This document shows positions 34,790 through 44,219 of a DNA stretch of 64,000 bases, one piece after another. A program made the position numbers and the translations under genes. Positions within the stretch are counted from its first letter, which is position 1, and the number at the start of each line of letters is the position of its first letter. The stretch comes from Onishia niordana (GTDB taxonomy: Bacteria; Pseudomonadota; Gammaproteobacteria; Pseudomonadales; Halomonadaceae). Below the pieces are notes generated by a model that searched no databases, was not told the DNA's origin, and saw only the letters and a list, made by a program, of their open reading frames with translations. Where the stretch lies: NCBI RefSeq assembly GCF_004798965.1, contig NZ_SDSD01000002.1, positions 434,001 to 498,000 on the forward strand. Reading direction: 5' to 3'.

Positions 34790-35749
34790 CTAGCGGGCGT
34801 CCAGCCGCTCGGCGATCATTCCCTCGAGCGACTTCTGATCCTCGGCGAAGCGACGAATGCCCTCGGCCAGCTTGTCGTTGGCCATGGCGTCCTGATTGTG
34901 GCCCCATCGGAAGGAGGCCTCGCTGAGGGGCAACGAAGGCGTACCCTCGCCCCTCCCCATCACCACCCGGCGCTCCACCTCGCCCTCACCATCTGCCAGC
35001 TCCTCGAGCAGCGCCGGCGAGATGGTCAGCCGCGGGCAGCCGGCCAACGCCAGCACCTGACCGGTGGTGCGGAAACTGGCTCCCATCACCACAGTACCGT
35101 AGCCGCCCTGGCTAACCCGCTCGCAGACCCCGCGCACGAACCGCACGCCGGGGTCCTCCTCTGGGGTATAGTCCTGGCCGGTCGCCTGCTTGTACCAGTC
35201 GGTGACGCGGCCGACAAAGGGCGAGACGAGGAAGACCCCGGCATCGAAGCAGGCCTGGGCCTGGGCGTCGCTGAACAGCAAGGTCAGGTTGCAGTTGATG
35301 CCCTCTTTCTCGAGCACTTCGGCCGCGCGAATTCCTTCCCATGTCGAGGCCAGCTTGATCAGCACCCGGTCCTGGGTCACGCCGCGCCGTTCATAGAGGG
35401 CGATCAGCTCATGGGCCTTGCGAATGCTAGCCTCGGTGTCGAAGGACAACCTGGCGGCCACCTCGGTGGACACGCGCCCGGGCACCCACTTGGTGATCTC
35501 GCTGCCCTTGGCTACGGCGAGACGATCCACCGCATGCTCGACCTGGGCCTGACGATCGCCGCCTGCGGCCCTGACCGCGGCCAGCTCCTCGTCAATCAGT
35601 TCCTGATAGCCGGAGAGGTCGAAGGCCTTGAGCAGTAGCGAGGGGTTGGTAGTGGCGTCCTGGGGTCGATAACGCTGGATAGCATTAAGGTCACCCGTAT
35701 CGGCGACTACCAGAGACAGACGTTTGAGGGCATCGAGTCGCGTTGTCAT
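34790..35749 (-). CDS. tal: Transaldolase
   Basis: 319-residue class I transaldolase. It transfers dihydroxyacetone between sugar phosphates in the non-oxidative pentose-phosphate pathway. The Schiff-base lysine is Lys132 in RVLIKLAST, the same number as in E. coli TalB, and TTNPSLLLKAF (active-site Asp31 and Asn35 region) is conserved. It is the last gene of the polyol cluster, 33 bp after xylB. There it would process the xylulose 5-phosphate and related sugars formed upstream. A polyol-induced isozyme is likely, but no second copy is visible in this window. Confidence 0.95.
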   Translation of the reverse strand: MTTRLDALKRLSLVVADTGDLNAIQRYRPQDATTNPSLLLKAFDLSGYQELIDEELAAVRAAGGDRQAQVEHAVDRLAVAKGSEITKWVPGRVSTEVAARLSFDTEASIRKAHELIALYERRGVTQDRVLIKLASTWEGIRAAEVLEKEGINCNLTLLFSDAQAQACFDAGVFLVSPFVGRVTDWYKQATGQDYTPEEDPGVRFVRGVCERVSQGGYGTVVMGASFRTTGQVLALAGCPRLTISPALLEELADGEGEVERRVVMGRGEGTPSLPLSEASFRWGHNQDAMANDKLAEGIRRFAEDQKSLEGMIAERLDAR

Positions 35750-35782
35750 GGTGTGCTCCTTGTCAGAGGGTCAAGCAAGGGA

Positions 35783-37270
35783 TCAGGCCGGGATAGCGTG
35801 CCGCTCGGCCAGGGCCTGACGATAGCGGGCATAGACAGCTTCATAGGCCGTGACGCGTGCCGGCACCGGCTCGGCGCGCGTCGCCTCATCGAGCACCACC
35901 AGCCGTTCGCAAAGCGCATCCAACGAGATGTCGCCCCGGCGTTCACACCAGGCCGCCTGAAGCGCCGCCCCCAGCGCCGCAGCATCGGTGACCCGCAGGC
36001 TGATCACCGGAATGCCGGTGATATCGGCCACCATCTGGCGCCACACCGGGCTCTTCGACCCACCACCGATCAGGCGAATCTGCCGGGCACCAGCGGCAAG
36101 TGAGCCAAGCTGCTCCATGCCATAGCGCATCCCGAAGGTTGCTCCCTCCATCACCGCCCGACACAGGTTGGCCCGCTTGAGGTTGGTGCCGGTCAGTCCT
36201 AGCAGGCTGGCTGAGGCGTGCGGCAGCGCGGGCACCCGCTCACCATCGAAGAACGGCAACATCAGTACGCCCTCGGCGCCGATCGGGGCAGAGGCGATGT
36301 GCTCACCGAAATCGTCGAGTTCCAGTCCAAACAGCTCGCGGACCCGGGTGGTCGCCGAGGTGACGTTCATGGTGCAGATCAGCGGCAGCCAGCCGCCGTC
36401 GCTTGAACAAAAGTTGGCGACCATATCGCTTTCGGCCTCAACCGGCTGACTGGCATGCGCACAGATCGTGCCGGAGGTGCCAAGGCTCATGGTGATTTCG
36501 CCCGGGCGGATGTTGCCGGTCCCGATGGCGCCGAGCATGTTATCGCCACCGCCGCTCGAGACCACCACTCCATCGGCAAGCCCCAACTCCCGCGCCAGCG
36601 CCGGGCGCACGACGCCCGCCGGCTGGTGGGCGTCGATCAGCCTTGGCAACACCGCCTGCGCATCGAGCTCGGGAGCGATCTCGGCGAAGACATCGAGGCG
36701 CCACTCGCGGCGCCGCGTATCGAAATAGCCGGTGCCGGAGGCATCACCGGCCTCGCTGACCCGCTCGCCGGTCAACCAGAAGTTGAGATAGTCGTGAGGC
36801 AACAGCAGGCTGTCGATACGCCGATAGGCCTCGGGATGGGTGTCGCGCAGCCAGGCGAGCTTCGAGGCGGTATAACCGGTCTGCAGGACCAGGCCTAACC
36901 GCTCGAGACAGCCGGCCTCACCACCCAGACGCTCAACCAGTGCGGCATTGTGATCGGCGGTTTCGGTGTCGCACCACAGCTTGGCCGGATAGACCGGCTC
37001 ACCGTCGCGATCCAGCGCGACCAGGCCGTGCTGCTGCCCCGAGACGCCGATGGCGCGAATCGCACCAGGATCGATATTCGCCTTGGCCACGGCGTCATGA
37101 AAGGCGCCGCGAAACGCCTCGAGCCAGTCGCCGGGATGCTGTTCGCGCCGGCCATTGGCCCCCTCGATCAGGCGATGCGACCGGCTCGCCTCGCCGAGAA
37201 TGGCGGCGGCGTCGATATCGACCACCACCACCTTGGTACTCTGGGTGCCGCAGTCCACGCCAAGATACAT
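35783..37270 (-). CDS. xylB: Xylulokinase
   Basis: 495-residue FGGY-family carbohydrate kinase that phosphorylates D-xylulose to xylulose 5-phosphate. The ATP-binding N-terminus is MYLGVDCGTQSTKVVVVD, the substrate loop is GVSGQQHGLVALD, and FGGY motifs occur at GDNMLGAIGTGNI and IRLIGGGSKSPVWRQMVADITGIPV. It sits between the mannitol-type dehydrogenase (24 bp) and transaldolase. Xylulose is the expected product of arabitol oxidation by the dehydrogenase, which explains the kinase in a polyol operon. Confidence 0.93.
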   Translation of the reverse strand: MYLGVDCGTQSTKVVVVDIDAAAILGEASRSHRLIEGANGRREQHPGDWLEAFRGAFHDAVAKANIDPGAIRAIGVSGQQHGLVALDRDGEPVYPAKLWCDTETADHNAALVERLGGEAGCLERLGLVLQTGYTASKLAWLRDTHPEAYRRIDSLLLPHDYLNFWLTGERVSEAGDASGTGYFDTRRREWRLDVFAEIAPELDAQAVLPRLIDAHQPAGVVRPALARELGLADGVVVSSGGGDNMLGAIGTGNIRPGEITMSLGTSGTICAHASQPVEAESDMVANFCSSDGGWLPLICTMNVTSATTRVRELFGLELDDFGEHIASAPIGAEGVLMLPFFDGERVPALPHASASLLGLTGTNLKRANLCRAVMEGATFGMRYGMEQLGSLAAGARQIRLIGGGSKSPVWRQMVADITGIPVISLRVTDAAALGAALQAAWCERRGDISLDALCERLVVLDEATRAEPVPARVTAYEAVYARYRQALAERHAIPA

Positions 37271-37294
37271 GGCTAACTCCTCGTTAATCCCTGT

Positions 37295-38770
37295 TCAGTC
37301 CTTGATCAGCGCTTCCAGCGTAGCTCGGGAACCGAGACGATGCAGGCTGTCGAGCGCGGCGAGATAGGCCTCGCGGAAGCGCGCGTTCTCGGCGAGGTCA
37401 CCGAACAGCTCGCGGTTCTCGATAAAGACAGTGGAGTGGTCGCGGTTTTGGGCCGCGATCGCCATCAGCTCGTCCTTGAGGCGGTCGACCACCGTGATCG
37501 CCTCGCCCTGCTCGTCGACGCCCTCCGCATAGCGCGCCCAGCTTGCCACCACCGCGGCGCAACGATGGATATCGCCCCCCATCTCGAGCTGGGCGCGGAC
37601 CACCGGCAACATCCACTTGGGAATGCGATCCGAGCTCTCGGCGCAGAGCCTCGCCAGGGTGTCCTTGACCTCGGGGTTGGCGAAACGGGCGATCAAGGTG
37701 CGGCGATAGTCGTCCAGGTCGACGCCCGGCAGCGGCGCCAGGGTCGGGGTCGCCTCTTGAGTCATGTAATCGAGCAGGAAGGTCTCGAATAGCGGGTCGG
37801 CGCTGGCCTCGTGGGCATAACGGTAGCCGGCCAGATAACCGAAGTAGGCCAGCGCCTGATGACTGGCGTTGAGCAGGCGCAGCTTCATCAACTCATAGGG
37901 TTCGACGTCCTCGACCACCTGCACGCCGACATGCTCGAAGGCGGGACGCCCGTCAACGAAGCGATCCTCGAGCACCCACTGAGTGAAGGGCTCGCAGACC
38001 ACCGGCCAGGCATCCTCGACGCCGAACTGACTGCCCAGTTCGGCGATGTCCTCGGGGGTGGTGACCGGTGTGATGCGATCGACCATCGAGTTGGGAAAAG
38101 GCACCTCGGCCTCGACCCAGGCGCCCAGCTCGGCGTCCCTCGCATGAGCGAAAGCCGTGAACATCTTGCGGGCGACGTCGCCGTTGCCCTGGATGTTGTC
38201 GCAGGACATCACGGTGAAAGGCGTAATCCCCCGCTCGCGGCGGCGACGCAGGGCCTCGATGACGAGGCCAAACGAGGTCTTCGGGGCGGCCTCGGGGGCC
38301 AGGTCATGCTGGACGTCAGGGTTGTCGAGATCGAACTCGCCGCTGACCGGGTGGAAGTTGTAGCCGCCCTCGGTGACGGTCAGCGAGACGATGCGGATCG
38401 CCGGGTTGGCCATCCGCTCGACGACCGCCTCCGGATCCTCCGGGGCGAACAGGTAGTCGAGCATGGCGCCGATCACCCGCGCCTCGCGGCGGCCATCGGG
38501 ATGCTTCATCACCAGGGTGTAGAGATGATCCTGAGCGGCCAGCGCCTCTTTCATGCGGCGATCGCCGGGCATCACGCCGACCCCGACGATGCCCCAGTCC
38601 AGTGCCTCGCCGCGGTTCATCAGCGCATCCAGGTACATGGCCTGATGGGCACGGTGAAACCCCCCGACCCCGATGTGAACGATGCCTTCGGTGACCGCCT
38701 TCCGGTCGTAGTCCGGCGTAGCGATATCGGCTCCAAGACTCTCCAGGTGGGCGTTATCGAGATGGATCAT
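37295..38770 (-). CDS. mtlK: Mannitol 2-dehydrogenase-like long-chain polyol dehydrogenase
   Basis: 491-residue long-chain, zinc-independent polyol dehydrogenase that oxidises mannitol or arabitol with NAD. The Rossmann motif is VHIGVGGFHRAHQAMYLD, and the catalytic Lys region is EPYELMKLRLLNASHQALAYFGYLAG. SLTVTEGGYN is typical of mannitol dehydrogenases. AGGAG eight bases upstream fixes the ATG at 38770. Mannitol 2-dehydrogenase (giving fructose) and arabitol dehydrogenase (giving xylulose) are closely related; the flanking xylB suggests it may use both. Confidence 0.9.
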   Translation of the reverse strand: MIHLDNAHLESLGADIATPDYDRKAVTEGIVHIGVGGFHRAHQAMYLDALMNRGEALDWGIVGVGVMPGDRRMKEALAAQDHLYTLVMKHPDGRREARVIGAMLDYLFAPEDPEAVVERMANPAIRIVSLTVTEGGYNFHPVSGEFDLDNPDVQHDLAPEAAPKTSFGLVIEALRRRRERGITPFTVMSCDNIQGNGDVARKMFTAFAHARDAELGAWVEAEVPFPNSMVDRITPVTTPEDIAELGSQFGVEDAWPVVCEPFTQWVLEDRFVDGRPAFEHVGVQVVEDVEPYELMKLRLLNASHQALAYFGYLAGYRYAHEASADPLFETFLLDYMTQEATPTLAPLPGVDLDDYRRTLIARFANPEVKDTLARLCAESSDRIPKWMLPVVRAQLEMGGDIHRCAAVVASWARYAEGVDEQGEAITVVDRLKDELMAIAAQNRDHSTVFIENRELFGDLAENARFREAYLAALDSLHRLGSRATLEALIKD

Positions 38771-38882
38771 TTCACTGCTCCTGGCGAAGCGTCGATCTGG
38801 CGAGAGATCACGCAAAAAGTAGAAAACCGTACCGAGGTCAGCGCGCAGCCTCGGCCAGACGTCATTCGTGCGGCGCTGGAAC

Positions 38883-39515
38883 TCAGACGGTCGCGGCCCA
38901 GTTGACATCGGCGGGCACCGAAGCGGTTTTGATCAACCGCGCGTTGAGCAAGTCCTTGTCACGGGTGCGCTCGAGGGCGCCGGCCTGATCCTGCCCCATG
39001 CCTAGCCAGCGCTGGATCAGCCGGGCCTCGAGGACTGCATCCGGCACATCGAGAAACAGCGTCAGGTCGTATAACGGCCACAGTGCCGGCCAGTCTCCCT
39101 GGTCGAGCAGCAGATAGTTGCCCTCGACGATAATCAGCCGATGGTCGAGGGTGATAATCCGCCCACCCGCCCGAGCCAGATCCAGCGGCCTGTCGAAGAC
39201 AGGCACCGCCACGCGGCGATCGGCACGCCGAATGCGGATCAGGTCCTGCTGGAGGCCGTCGATATCAAAGGTCTCCGGCGCGCCCTTCACCGGTACCAGC
39301 CCTTCGGGTTCGAGCACCGCATTGTCGAAGTGGTAGCCATCCATGGGCACCACGGCAGCGATGCCGGGTTGTCGCTGATTGATCTCGCGACACAGCCATT
39401 CCGAGAGAAACGACTTGCCGGCAGCAGGCGGACCGGCGAGGGCCACGATGAACCGCTGGCGATGCATCGAGGCCTCGAGCAGCCGTTCGGCCATGTCATG
39501 AATATTCGGATTCAT
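38883..39515 (-). CDS. P-loop sugar/nucleoside kinase-like protein
   Basis: 210-residue P-loop kinase of the uridine-kinase/pantothenate-kinase-like group often found in polyol operons. Walker A is ALAGPPAAGKSFLSEWL, followed by VVPMDGYHFDNAVLEPEGLVPVKGAPETFD and the Walker B-like IIVEGNYLLLDQ. By its place beside mannitol- and sorbitol-type dehydrogenases, it is a good candidate for a fructokinase, which the cluster otherwise lacks. That role is inference. ATG 39515 is preceded by GAGAA; a further upstream ATG at 39635 lies in the repeat-rich gap and is unlikely. Confidence 0.82.
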   Translation of the reverse strand: MNPNIHDMAERLLEASMHRQRFIVALAGPPAAGKSFLSEWLCREINQRQPGIAAVVPMDGYHFDNAVLEPEGLVPVKGAPETFDIDGLQQDLIRIRRADRRVAVPVFDRPLDLARAGGRIITLDHRLIIVEGNYLLLDQGDWPALWPLYDLTLFLDVPDAVLEARLIQRWLGMGQDQAGALERTRDKDLLNARLIKTASVPADVNWAATV

Positions 39516-39563
39516 CGTAATTCTCACGTGGTCAAAAAATCGCCGAGCAGGATGAAGCGCTAG

Positions 39564-39633
39564 GCGCACGGTGCGCAGGAGCCTGAGCATATGGGGTATA
39601 TGTGAGGGACTCCGACCGGGCTGGCGCGCCAGC
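39564..39633. other. Three inverted repeats between the kinase and SDR genes
   Basis: In the 155-bp intra-operon gap lie GCGCAC-G-GTGCGC (39564-39576), CATAT-N5-ATATG (39588-39602) and the perfect 14-bp palindrome GCTGGCGCGCCAGC (39620-39633). No T-tract follows on the transcribed strand, so these are not plain terminators. They may be RNA-stability elements or an internal control region that divides the operon. Confidence 0.5.
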
Positions 39634-39670
39634 ACCGCGCAACGCAGCGATTCGCCCGCGCAGGCATTTT

Positions 39671-40462
39671 TCAGCTCATCCAGTTGCCGCCATCGACGTT
39701 CAGGGTCTGTGCCACTACGTAGTTGCTGTCGTCACTGGCCAGGAAGACGGCAGCGCCGGCATGATCCTCTGGCCGACCCATGCGCCCGTAGGGCACCGCC
39801 TCACCGACCAGGCGCTTCTTCTCGCCCAAGGGCCGGCCTTCGTAACGGGCGAACAGCGCATCGACTTCTTCCCACATCGGCGTATCGACCACGCCCGGCG
39901 CGATGCCGTTGACGTTGATGCCGTGCTCGATCAACGCCAGACCGCAGGACTGGGTCAGGCTGATCACCGCCGCCTTGCTGGCGCAGTACATGCTGACCAG
40001 CGGCTCGCCCCGGCGACCGGCCTGTGATGCCATGTTGATGATTTTGCCGCCCCGCCCCTGCTCGACCATGGCTCGCGCCACGGCTTGAAGGGTGAAGAAG
40101 GTGCCCTTGACGTTGACGTTGAACTGCTTGTCATAGCTCGCTTCGGTGACCTCGAGCACCGGTCCCATATCGAACACCGCGGCGTTGTTGACGAGGATGT
40201 CGATACCGCCGAGATGACGCAGGGTTTCCTCGATCAGCGCCGCGACCGACGCCGGGTCACAGACGTCCAGACGAATCCCCAGCACACGGTCGCCGGTCTC
40301 AACGTTGGACTGCTGCAAATGGGCCACCGCCGTGTCGACGGCATCGCGATCGATGTCGGCCACCACCACCTTGGCCCCCTCGGACAGATAGCGCTCGACG
40401 ATGGCCAGGCCAATACCCCGGGCGCCGCCGGTTACCACCGCGACCTTGTCATTGAGTTTCAT
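39671..40462 (-). CDS. smoS: Sorbitol dehydrogenase-like short-chain reductase
   Basis: 263-residue classical SDR, likely oxidising sorbitol (glucitol) to fructose or a similar polyol. It has the NAD motif VVTGGARGIGLAIVERY, the Asp for NAD preference in VVADIDRD, NNAA, and the catalytic Tyr/Lys in YCASKAAV. A very strong AGGAGG site precedes the ATG at 40462. The name follows alphaproteobacterial smoS, which sits in a matching operon with smoEFGK and mtlK; other polyols such as galactitol or ribitol cannot be excluded. Confidence 0.85.
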   Translation of the reverse strand: MKLNDKVAVVTGGARGIGLAIVERYLSEGAKVVVADIDRDAVDTAVAHLQQSNVETGDRVLGIRLDVCDPASVAALIEETLRHLGGIDILVNNAAVFDMGPVLEVTEASYDKQFNVNVKGTFFTLQAVARAMVEQGRGGKIINMASQAGRRGEPLVSMYCASKAAVISLTQSCGLALIEHGINVNGIAPGVVDTPMWEEVDALFARYEGRPLGEKKRLVGEAVPYGRMGRPEDHAGAAVFLASDDSNYVVAQTLNVDGGNWMS

Positions 40463-40500
40463 TGATTCCTCCTGTGAACGGCATGGCGTTGAATGACGGC

Positions 40501-41196
40501 CTAGGCGTCGGCTTCCCGCCGGCGAGTGTCGAGCCATTGCTGAACCAGCGCCTCGAGACCGCGCATATGCGGCAGGATTTGCCAGGCGCCGGCGTCACGC
40601 AGCCGCGCGTCCTGTCCCGCTGGCACATGGCTGGCGCCGGTGAAACCAATCACCGTCATACCGGCGCCATAGGCCGCTGTTACACCGGCGACGCTGTCTT
40701 CCACCACCAGGCAATCGCCGGGTTCACAGCCCAGCTGTGCGGCGGCCAGGCGATAGAGCGCCGGGTCCGGCTTGGGTTGCGTCACCTGGTCGGCGGTGAA
40801 GATCGGCACCTCGACCAAGAGGGCATCGAGCCCGGTAGTCGCAAGGGATGCCAGTACCCGCTGACGACGGCTGTTGGACACGACCGCCCGTGGCAGCGCT
40901 AGCGACTCAACGGCCTTGATGGCCTCGGCGACGCCCTCGATGGCATCGAGTTCATCGGCCAGGCGCGCTTCGATGGTGGCATCGACCCGTGCCGTGGCAT
41001 CGGCCGGCAGACGATGGGCACTGCGCGCCTCGAGATGGCCAAGGATATTGGCCGTGGTCATGCCCAGCGCCGCCGTCAGTTCCTCTTCGGTGGCAAGGTC
41101 CGGCAACCAGGCCGCCAGCAGGTCGATCAGGGTGGCCTCGGCGATGGCCTCACTGTCCACCAGCACGCCGTCACAGTCGAAGATCAGGCTGTCCAT
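40501..41196 (-). CDS. HAD-superfamily sugar-phosphatase-like protein
   Basis: 231-residue HAD subfamily IA hydrolase with nucleophile motif FDCDGVLVDSEAIAE, a helical cap, RAVVSNSRRQRVLASL (motif II Ser) and PKPDPALYRLAAAQLG...CLVVEDSVAGVTAAYGAGM (motifs III and IV). It resembles beta-phosphoglucomutases and 2-deoxyglucose-6-phosphate phosphatases. In the polyol operon it may remove dead-end sugar phosphates. GAGGAGAAGG precedes the ATG at 41196, ten bases after the ABC ATPase gene. Confidence 0.88.
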   Translation of the reverse strand: MDSLIFDCDGVLVDSEAIAEATLIDLLAAWLPDLATEEELTAALGMTTANILGHLEARSAHRLPADATARVDATIEARLADELDAIEGVAEAIKAVESLALPRAVVSNSRRQRVLASLATTGLDALLVEVPIFTADQVTQPKPDPALYRLAAAQLGCEPGDCLVVEDSVAGVTAAYGAGMTVIGFTGASHVPAGQDARLRDAGAWQILPHMRGLEALVQQWLDTRRREADA

Positions 41197-41206
41197 GACC
41201 TTCTCC

Positions 41207-42352
<1,146 letters not shown>

Positions 42353-42364
42353 GATGAGATTCCT

Positions 42365-43249
42365 TTACTTGACGGCGCCGAAGGTCAGGCCGCGAACCAT
42401 CTGTTTCTGGGTCAACCAACCAAAGATGAGGATGGGCGCGATGGCCATCGTCGAGGCGGCGGAAAGCTTGGCCCAGAACAGGCCTTCGGGGCTGGAGAAG
42501 GAGGCGATGTAGGCCGTCAGCGGTGCCGCCTGGGATGAGGTGAGATTGAGACTCCAGAAGGCCTCGTTCCAACTCAGGATCACCGCCAGCAAGCCGGTGG
42601 AGGCAATGCCCGGCAGGGTCAGCGGCAACAGCAGATAGATCACCTCCTGAAGGGTGCCGGCACCGTCCATGCGACCCGCCTCGAGGATGTCCTTGGGCAT
42701 GTCCTTGAAGAAGGTGTAAAGCATCCAGACCACGATCGGCAGGTTCATCAGGGTGTAGACGATCACCAGGCCGGTACGGGTATCCAAAAGCCCGGTGTCG
42801 CGGAACAGCAGATAAATCGGCACCAGCACGCCAACCGGCGGCAGCATCTTGGTGGACAGCATCCACAACAGGGTGCCCTTGGTGCGTTTGGTCGGCAGGA
42901 AAGCCATCGAATAGGCCGCCGGAATGGCGATCAGCAGCGCCAGCAGCGTCGAGCCGAAGGCCACCACCACACTGTTGAGGGCGAACTTGGCATAGCCCGC
43001 GCGGCTCTGAACCTCGGCGTAGTTCTCAAGCGTCGGCGAGAAGATCAGGCTCGGGTCGGCGATGGCTTCGGCCTCGGTCTTGAAGCCGGTCACGATCATC
43101 CAGAAGATCGGGAAAAAGATCACCAGGGCCAAGGTCCAGCCCAGCACGCCGAGCCATAGGCGGCGGTTGAGCAGCGCACTAGTCAACGGTGACCGCGTCG
43201 TCGGCGCGGCTGGAGCCCTGGCCACGGTTTGGTTTTTTGCAGTCGTCAT
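42365..43249 (-). CDS. smoG: Polyol ABC transporter permease (SmoG-like)
   Basis: 294-residue inner-membrane permease of the MalG type, about six membrane segments. The EAA loop that contacts the ATPase is seen as KDILEAGRMDGAGTLQEVIYLLLPLTLPG. The N-terminus (TAKNQTVARAPAAP) is short and polar. ATG 43249 lies 16 bp after the upstream permease gene. Similar to SmoG/MtlG of sorbitol/mannitol importers. Confidence 0.93.
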   Translation of the reverse strand: MTTAKNQTVARAPAAPTTRSPLTSALLNRRLWLGVLGWTLALVIFFPIFWMIVTGFKTEAEAIADPSLIFSPTLENYAEVQSRAGYAKFALNSVVVAFGSTLLALLIAIPAAYSMAFLPTKRTKGTLLWMLSTKMLPPVGVLVPIYLLFRDTGLLDTRTGLVIVYTLMNLPIVVWMLYTFFKDMPKDILEAGRMDGAGTLQEVIYLLLPLTLPGIASTGLLAVILSWNEAFWSLNLTSSQAAPLTAYIASFSSPEGLFWAKLSAASTMAIAPILIFGWLTQKQMVRGLTFGAVK

Positions 43250-43265
43250 ATGTCGCGCTCCCACG

Positions 43266-44156
43266 TCAGCTTTCCAGGTTCTTGGCCACCATGCGGACCA
43301 GGAAGATGGCAACGATATTGGCAAGGATGATGGCGACCACCCCGCCGGCGGAGGCCATGCCGACATCGAAATCGAGCAGGGCGCGGATATAGATCAGATA
43401 GGCTAGGTTGGTAGTGGCAAGGCCCGGGCCGCCTGACGTGGTAACGAATATCTCCGCGAAGATGGTCAGCAGGAAGATCATCTCGATCATGATCACCACG
43501 CTGATCGCCCGCTTGAGGTGTGGCAGGGTGATGAAGAAGAAGATCGCAATCGGGCCGGCGCCATCCATGCGGGCGGCTTCGACCTGATCCTCATCCAGCG
43601 ACTGCATGGCGGTGAGCAGTATCAGCAGTGCAAACGGTAGCCACTGCCAGGCCACGATGATGATGACCGAGGTCAGCGGCAGCGACGAGAACCAATCCAC
43701 CGCCGGCAGGCCAAGGGACTCTGCCACCCAGGAAAGCACCCCGTTGGCCGGGTGCATCATCATGTTCTTCCACACCAGGGCGCTGACGGTGGGCATGACG
43801 AAGAAAGGCGAAATCGCCAGCACTCGGGCGATGCCTCGCCCCATGAAGTCCTGCTGAAACAGCACGGCCAGCAGCGTACCGCCGACCACGGTGATCACCA
43901 GCACCCAACCGACCATCAGCAGGGTCGTGCCCATGGCCGACCACAGGGCCGGGTCGGTGAACAGGTATTCGTAATTCTCGAGACCGGCGAAGCCGGTCAT
44001 GCCGGGCATCAGCAGGTTATAGCGCTGCAGGGAAAACCAGACGGTCATCGCCAGCGGCACGATCATCCACAGGAACAGCAGGGAGACGGCGGGCGCCTGT
44101 AGCGAGAGGGTACGCAGCCCTCCGATGGTGCGCCCGGAAGTTCTGGTCTTGTTCAT
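43266..44156 (-). CDS. smoF: Polyol ABC transporter permease (SmoF-like)
   Basis: 296-residue MalF-type permease without the large MalF periplasmic loop, with about six hydrophobic segments. The EAA loop is VEAARMDGAGPIAIFFFITLPHLKRAISVVIM. The ATG at 44156 is used; an ATG four codons earlier (44168) is equally possible because neither has a strong Shine-Dalgarno. Translation may be helped by coupling to the preceding gene across the hairpin at 44187-44210. Confidence 0.9.
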   Translation of the reverse strand: MNKTRTSGRTIGGLRTLSLQAPAVSLLFLWMIVPLAMTVWFSLQRYNLLMPGMTGFAGLENYEYLFTDPALWSAMGTTLLMVGWVLVITVVGGTLLAVLFQQDFMGRGIARVLAISPFFVMPTVSALVWKNMMMHPANGVLSWVAESLGLPAVDWFSSLPLTSVIIIVAWQWLPFALLILLTAMQSLDEDQVEAARMDGAGPIAIFFFITLPHLKRAISVVIMIEMIFLLTIFAEIFVTTSGGPGLATTNLAYLIYIRALLDFDVGMASAGGVVAIILANIVAIFLVRMVAKNLES

Positions 44157-44186
44157 GTCGGTAACCATGAAGGTCGCAGGAAAGAA

Positions 44187-44210
44187 GCCGGCCGGGATCA
44201 CCCGGCCGGC
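44187..44210 (-). terminator. Strong hairpin after the binding-protein gene (partial terminator)
   Basis: GCCGGCCGGG and CCCGGCCGGC form a perfect 10-bp G/C stem with a 4-nt loop, ten bases after the smoE stop. On the transcribed strand TTCTTTCC follows, an imperfect U-tract. Such hairpins after binding-protein genes usually stabilise the upstream message and reduce permease expression. That role is inferred here. Confidence 0.7.
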
Positions 44211-44219
44211 GGACACGGA

